Source: Lineus longissimus (taxonomy: Eukaryota; Nemertea; Pilidiophora; Heteronemertea; Lineidae). Taken from it: a stretch of DNA of 64,000 bases. Every line of letters starts with the position of its first letter. The stretch's first letter is position 1. The stretch covers positions 12,276,001 to 12,340,000 of the forward strand of contig NC_088319.1 in the NCBI RefSeq assembly GCF_910592395.1, read 5' to 3'. Below the pieces are notes generated by a model. It was not told the DNA's origin. It searched no databases and was given only the letters and a program-made list of their open reading frames with translations. This document shows positions 60,582-64,000 of this stretch, in pieces. A program made the translations under genes and the position numbers.

Positions 60582-61312
60582 GGGTAGGTGTAAACTGTGG
60601 ACGAAAGTGTGGACGAAAGTGTGGACAGCGGCCCTCTAAGTTTGGTGGGCTGGCATTTCTTTGTCTTTCAATATATTTAAAAGAAATTGCAGTATATTAT
60701 GCATTATAGTCTTTTTAAGGGTCAGCGAAAGAAAAAAAGAAAAAAAAATTATTTTGATCTGTTTTACAGTATGACTTGTCTCAGTGAAACTGACTAGTAT
60801 AGCTCCTGACTGATTTACAGTAACCTTTCAACATGTTCAACAGGGCTTCACAGTGGTGCCGCCATCTTGGATCAACGAAAGTTGGTCGGAGAGAGGGCCA
60901 ACTATTTTTGCCTACAACTGAATGATATTGTCATTGTCATTCAAATAAAAGTAGTTTTTGTGAAAGAATATTATTTGGACTAGTTAGAAACATCACAGTT
61001 TCAACAAATTCTTTGATAATTAGTCCACATTTGGACACTAGACCTCACATTTCCCCGTCTACAAAGCCAAAGGCCACTTCGAAAACCTTCAAAAAAGGGG
61101 CAAAAAAGCCCGTCCACTCATTGATCAAAATTACCCATCAAAATAATTTTTTTCTTTTTTTCTTTCGCTGACCAATTAAAAAGATTATAATGCATAATAT
61201 ACTGCAATTTCTTTTAAATATGTTGAAAGACAAAGAAATGCCACCCCACCAAACTTAGAGGGCCGCTGTCCACACTTTCGTCCACACTTTCGTCCACAGT
61301 TTACACCTACCC
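60582..61312. mobile_element. 731-bp Mutator-like non-autonomous element
   Basis: Terminal inverted repeats of about 176 bp (60582-60759 and 61137-61312) start GGGTAGGTGTAAACTGTGGA. Near-identical 9-bp duplications flank it: tagtcaacc at 60573-60581 and gagtcaacc at 61313-61321. Long TIRs plus a 9-bp target duplication are established marks of Mutator-like (MULE) elements. The TIR itself carries tandem GTGTGGACGAAA units. No transposase frame is present inside. Confidence 0.8.
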
Positions 61313-61749
61313 GAGTCAACCTTATTTCCAGGCCATGAAAACATCCTGGAAGCGAGAGTAGAATTGTATACAGTGTCTTACAATAAAAAGCAATCAGATT
61401 TATTTTTCTGTTTTATCCCGTGGGTTCATAGAAATAAATGTTGCTCCTCTGACGACATAGATTCTTCACCAAAACCCTTAACCAAACCTGATGAGATTAC
61501 AAACACTGTCACAACTCGACCTGGCGAGATAACAAATGCTGATACACCCAGAGCCAAGCGAACATTATTACGATTAACCCCTGATGATCTCAGGATAGGA
61601 AGGAAGGATGAGGCCCCAGTCTGAGTGCCCTTAGTATAATCTTAGTCTGATCTTGGTCTAAGCTAGCATCCCACAATTTTCCGGAAGACATTCACAGCCT
61701 TAATTCACCCCGGCTATAATAGTGTGTAGTCCCCCTTTAAGAAACCCTT

Positions 61750-62080
61750 TTCAAAACGACGGGAAAATGTTCACCATTTGAACTGCGCACGTGCGTTTGT
61801 TTACAAAATCTCGAAGATCACATGACTGCTAATGTGGATTGGATATAACCTGTGACGGCAATTACCATGGAAACAAGTCGGCTGGTTTTGGGGAAACCCG
61901 GAAGCAAAATTAGTCATCCGGGAACTTTCGTGCGAGATTCCAACATGGACTCCTGTTGATTTTTGTGACAGTTTTGCAGTCAAACTTTCCTATTTTTTGG
62001 CGGAGTTACGGCGAATATTGTTATGATTTGATGATAGGGATAATCTAAATTGAATTTGTAAACAGTTGACGTCAACAATC
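61750..62080 (+). promoter_or_regulatory. ACAP promoter region, possibly bidirectional
   Basis: Sequence just upstream of the ACAP start contains a CACGTG-like core (61787 region), an ETS-type CCGGAAG (61898-61904) and a full CRE palindrome TGACGTCA (62067-62074) within GTTGACGTCAAC, 7 bp before the ATG. ETS and CRE sites are typical of TATA-less housekeeping promoters. The membrane-protein gene runs the other way from this area, so the promoter may serve both. Confidence 0.5.
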
Positions 62081-62133
62081 ATGAGGCCAAACATTGATTT
62101 TGGTGAATGTTTGAAGGATTCTCCTCGATTTAG
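62081..62133 (+). CDS. ACAP2: ACAP-type ArfGAP (BAR-PH-ArfGAP-ankyrin), first coding exon
   Basis: Seventeen codons plus two bases starting at ATG and closing at a donor (TTTAG, then gtgagc) encode MRPNIDFGECLKDSPRFR. From memory, human ACAP1, ACAP2 and ACAP3 begin with a short run, then VDFEECLKDSPRFR or a close variant at the start of the BAR domain. FxECLKDSPRFR is distinctive enough to name the family from one exon. Known role: Arf6-directed GTPase activation in endosomal trafficking; the BAR domain senses membrane curvature. Later exons must lie right of the window, since the remaining 1.9 kb looks intronic. Which vertebrate paralogue is closest cannot be decided; ACAP2 is a placeholder for the family. 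Confidence 0.8.
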
Positions 62134-62345
62134 GTGAGCCGAGTTCTTCAACATACACAAAATACACTGAATTGCATGCATGCATGCATATGTGCATGGT
62201 ATACTGCCTGAGAAACTCAAAACCATGTGGATGAGTCATCGGCTAGAGTCCATGCGTAACAACAAGTGAATAACGCATGTTCTGTCTGTTGTTATATTCA
62301 AATGTAGGCCCACGGCAATAGGTTTAGGCCTGATGGAAGAATACG

Positions 62346-62834
62346 ACAATCAAGATGTACAGACCGGGGGAGCTGGCTGTACGTACCCATAAGTTTTGCG
62401 GTAGTCTCGCGCGTACCGGATATAACCTATCAAGCTTTTCTCCTTCAGAGAAATACTGCGTTGCGCTCAACTGCCAATTATGCATTAGTCTGGTGGACAC
62501 GAGGTTGGCCTTAAACTTGCTTGACATCGAAAATTTGGACAACACACGTGTACTACAGCGCAAACGGCAGCATTCTGACATATAGAAACATGTGGTCTGA
62601 TTCTATTTTAACTTGTCATTTAGTGATCACGCGTCCAACCTCGTATGCAGGGTAATGTGGCTTTCTCATTGGTCGAACGTTAATTTTGTTCACAGCCTTA
62701 TAAGGCACTTGAGCGCAACGCAGTATTTCTCTGAAGGAGAAAAGCTTTATGGGTTATATCCGGTACGCGCGAGACTACCGCAAAGACTTATGGGTACGTA
62801 CAGCCAGCTCCCCCGGTCTGTACATCTTGATTGT
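62346..62834. mobile_element. 489-bp inverted-repeat element in ACAP intron 1
   Basis: Arms of about 125 bp (62346-62470 and 62709-62834) are near-perfect reverse complements with outer text ACAATCAAGATGTACAGACC. The interior is unrelated and non-coding. No convincing target duplication was seen, so the superfamily is open. Confidence 0.8.
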
Positions 62835-62868
62835 AGTATAATGGGGAAGATCAGTGGAAGAATAATTG

Positions 62869-63218
62869 GGGAAGCTCAGTGGCGTAGTGGTTAGAGCACC
62901 GGGCTCATAATCAGGAGGTCGTGGGTTCCATTCTCGGAAGGGTCACTGCTGTTTCGTTTTTGTGTCTTTGAGGAAGGCACTTAACCCTACTCGCTTCTCT
63001 CCACCTGGGAGTAAATGGGTACCTAGCTGGCAGAGTTGGCACACTATGAATGTTAGTCCTGAGCGCTGTATAGCTGCCGTCTTGGACCTGTAATACTCCC
63101 AGGGTTTAGAGCTTGAACCAAGAATGTACAGGCCAATACCTAGGGGTAATAATGTGAAGCGCTTTGAGCGACTGAAACCAGTTGGATTTAGCGCTATATG
63201 AGTCTCATAATTATTATT
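62869..63218 (+). repeat. tRNA-derived SINE, near full length
   Basis: The head has A box TGGCGTAGTGGTTAGAGCA, an anticodon-loop-like CTCATAATC as in tRNA-Met, and B box GTGGGTTCCATTCTCGG. The body includes GAGGAAGGCACTTAACCCTA and GTAAATGGGTACCTAGCTGG, text common to many marine invertebrate SINEs. The 3' part has GAAGCGCTTTGAGCGACTG and GCGCTATATGAG, then an ATT-repeat tail. A Pol III transcript is expected by analogy. Confidence 0.82.
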
Positions 63219-64000
63219 ATAATTAGTAGAATTTAGATTTTTTGGAATACGGAGATATCACCGGCCGGCCATGAGCAGTCAACATTGGCCTTTTCGACCG
63301 AGATGAATCGGAGCCATAAAAAACAAATGCGCACACTCAGAATACGCCAATGCCTCAGCTGACCCAGTGAGCAGATGGTCAGTGCCCAAACAAACTTCTA
63401 CGGAAAGGTCAATTACTAGCACTTGCATGCTTCCGATGACAATAGCTCCACAGCCATTGTCTTGCGTCTTTGACCTGCTGATGATGGAGACTTAGAGTAA
63501 ATATCTTGATGTTTGTGACATAGACACTTACACACCAGTAGGAGGGGGTAAAACTGAAAGCTTATGAAGTAAAGTACAATTACTATCAAGAGTTGATTGG
63601 CTTTGGCTAGTTTTGCTCAGTGGGAATTGTCAAACATAGAATTTGATTCCTCCAATTTAGTCCTCAAGTTAATAAAGGAATAATTTGATACCAGGCAAGA
63701 TTTCCTGGACTGAGCACATTTATGGTTGTTAATGTTATGCATCAAATTGGGTTCCTGTACAATGCATTTGGGGCACGAAAGTCAACCTACATCTCATTCA
63801 TGTCATTGAGATACATACTCTAGTTTCACTGGTCTAAGACCTGTTCTGAATATGACATGGGTTCCAACTAACTATTGTGTATCATCATAGTTGTTCAGTC
63901 CCATTCAGCATGTTCAATTTTGATAAACAATGAGCTGTGACACCGAGATGTTAAATGGTCATGACGTCATATTCTGGCTCATGCCGGCCTACTGGCGGTG
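63219..64000. other. ACAP intron 1 continuation, no gene seen
   Basis: No further exon, element or RNA gene recognised up to the window end. Confidence 0.4.

Noticed and set aside
61364-61624. Polar open frame with a repeated PxEITNxxT text between the MULE-like element and the ACAP promoter
   Set aside because: The composition looks somewhat protein-like, but no splice acceptor/donor pairing or homology supports it, and the opposite strand is also open.
62880-62950. tRNA-Met-like sequence
   Set aside because: Acceptor stem does not pair properly and the sequence continues into a SINE body, so it is a SINE head and not a tRNA gene.

Overview
This is eukaryotic genomic DNA, most likely from a marine invertebrate bilaterian such as a lophotrochozoan or invertebrate deuterostome; the phylum cannot be fixed from sequence alone. 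The evidence is short exons split by GT-AG introns, animal-specific families (PRDM3/16, HRI/EIF2AK1, selenocysteine lyase, ACAP-type ArfGAP), tRNA-derived SINEs, and many short inverted-repeat elements. There are no bacterial operons. Most open frames in the window are chance frames.

Layout. (1) 1-9.1 kb: 5' end of a PRDM3/16 (MECOM/PRDM16-type) gene on the minus strand. A PR-domain exon lies at 991-1316, and I propose a tiny start exon at 9110-9146. (2) 9.1-40.7 kb: about 31 kb with no gene I can support. It holds a 20-bp minisatellite (15.3-16.1 kb), a long near-perfect hairpin element (25 kb), a cluster of pogo/Tigger-like MITEs (28.5-30.3 kb), homopolymer tracts and a 28-bp tandem repeat. 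(3) 40.75-47.68 kb: complete 12-exon EIF2AK1 (HRI, heme-regulated eIF2-alpha kinase) on the minus strand, predicted 789 aa. (4) 48.81-54.16 kb: complete 11-exon SCLY (selenocysteine lyase) on the plus strand, predicted 422 aa, head-to-head with EIF2AK1 and with one GC-AG intron. (5) 55.31-60.0 kb: a 4-coding-exon gene on the minus strand for a 526-aa protein with a long polar N-terminus and C-terminal membrane segments, family unrecognised. (6) 62.08 kb to the edge: first coding exon of an ACAP-type ArfGAP on the plus strand. It is divergent from gene 5, and its first intron carries a 489-bp inverted-repeat element and a SINE.

The genes are independent housekeeping or developmental genes and do not form a pathway. 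SCLY releases selenium from selenocysteine, HRI attenuates translation under stress, ACAP proteins act on Arf GTPases at membranes, and PRDM3/16 is a transcription factor.

The most interesting points are these. The predicted HRI lacks residues matching the vertebrate heme ligands and carries a possible CxxC-x16-CxxC zinc module in its kinase insert. There is a candidate 37-nt PRDM3/16 start exon. At least twelve copies of one pogo-like MITE family with internally repeated sequence are present. Long inverted-repeat elements of several unrelated families also occur. I found no convincing novel multi-gene system.
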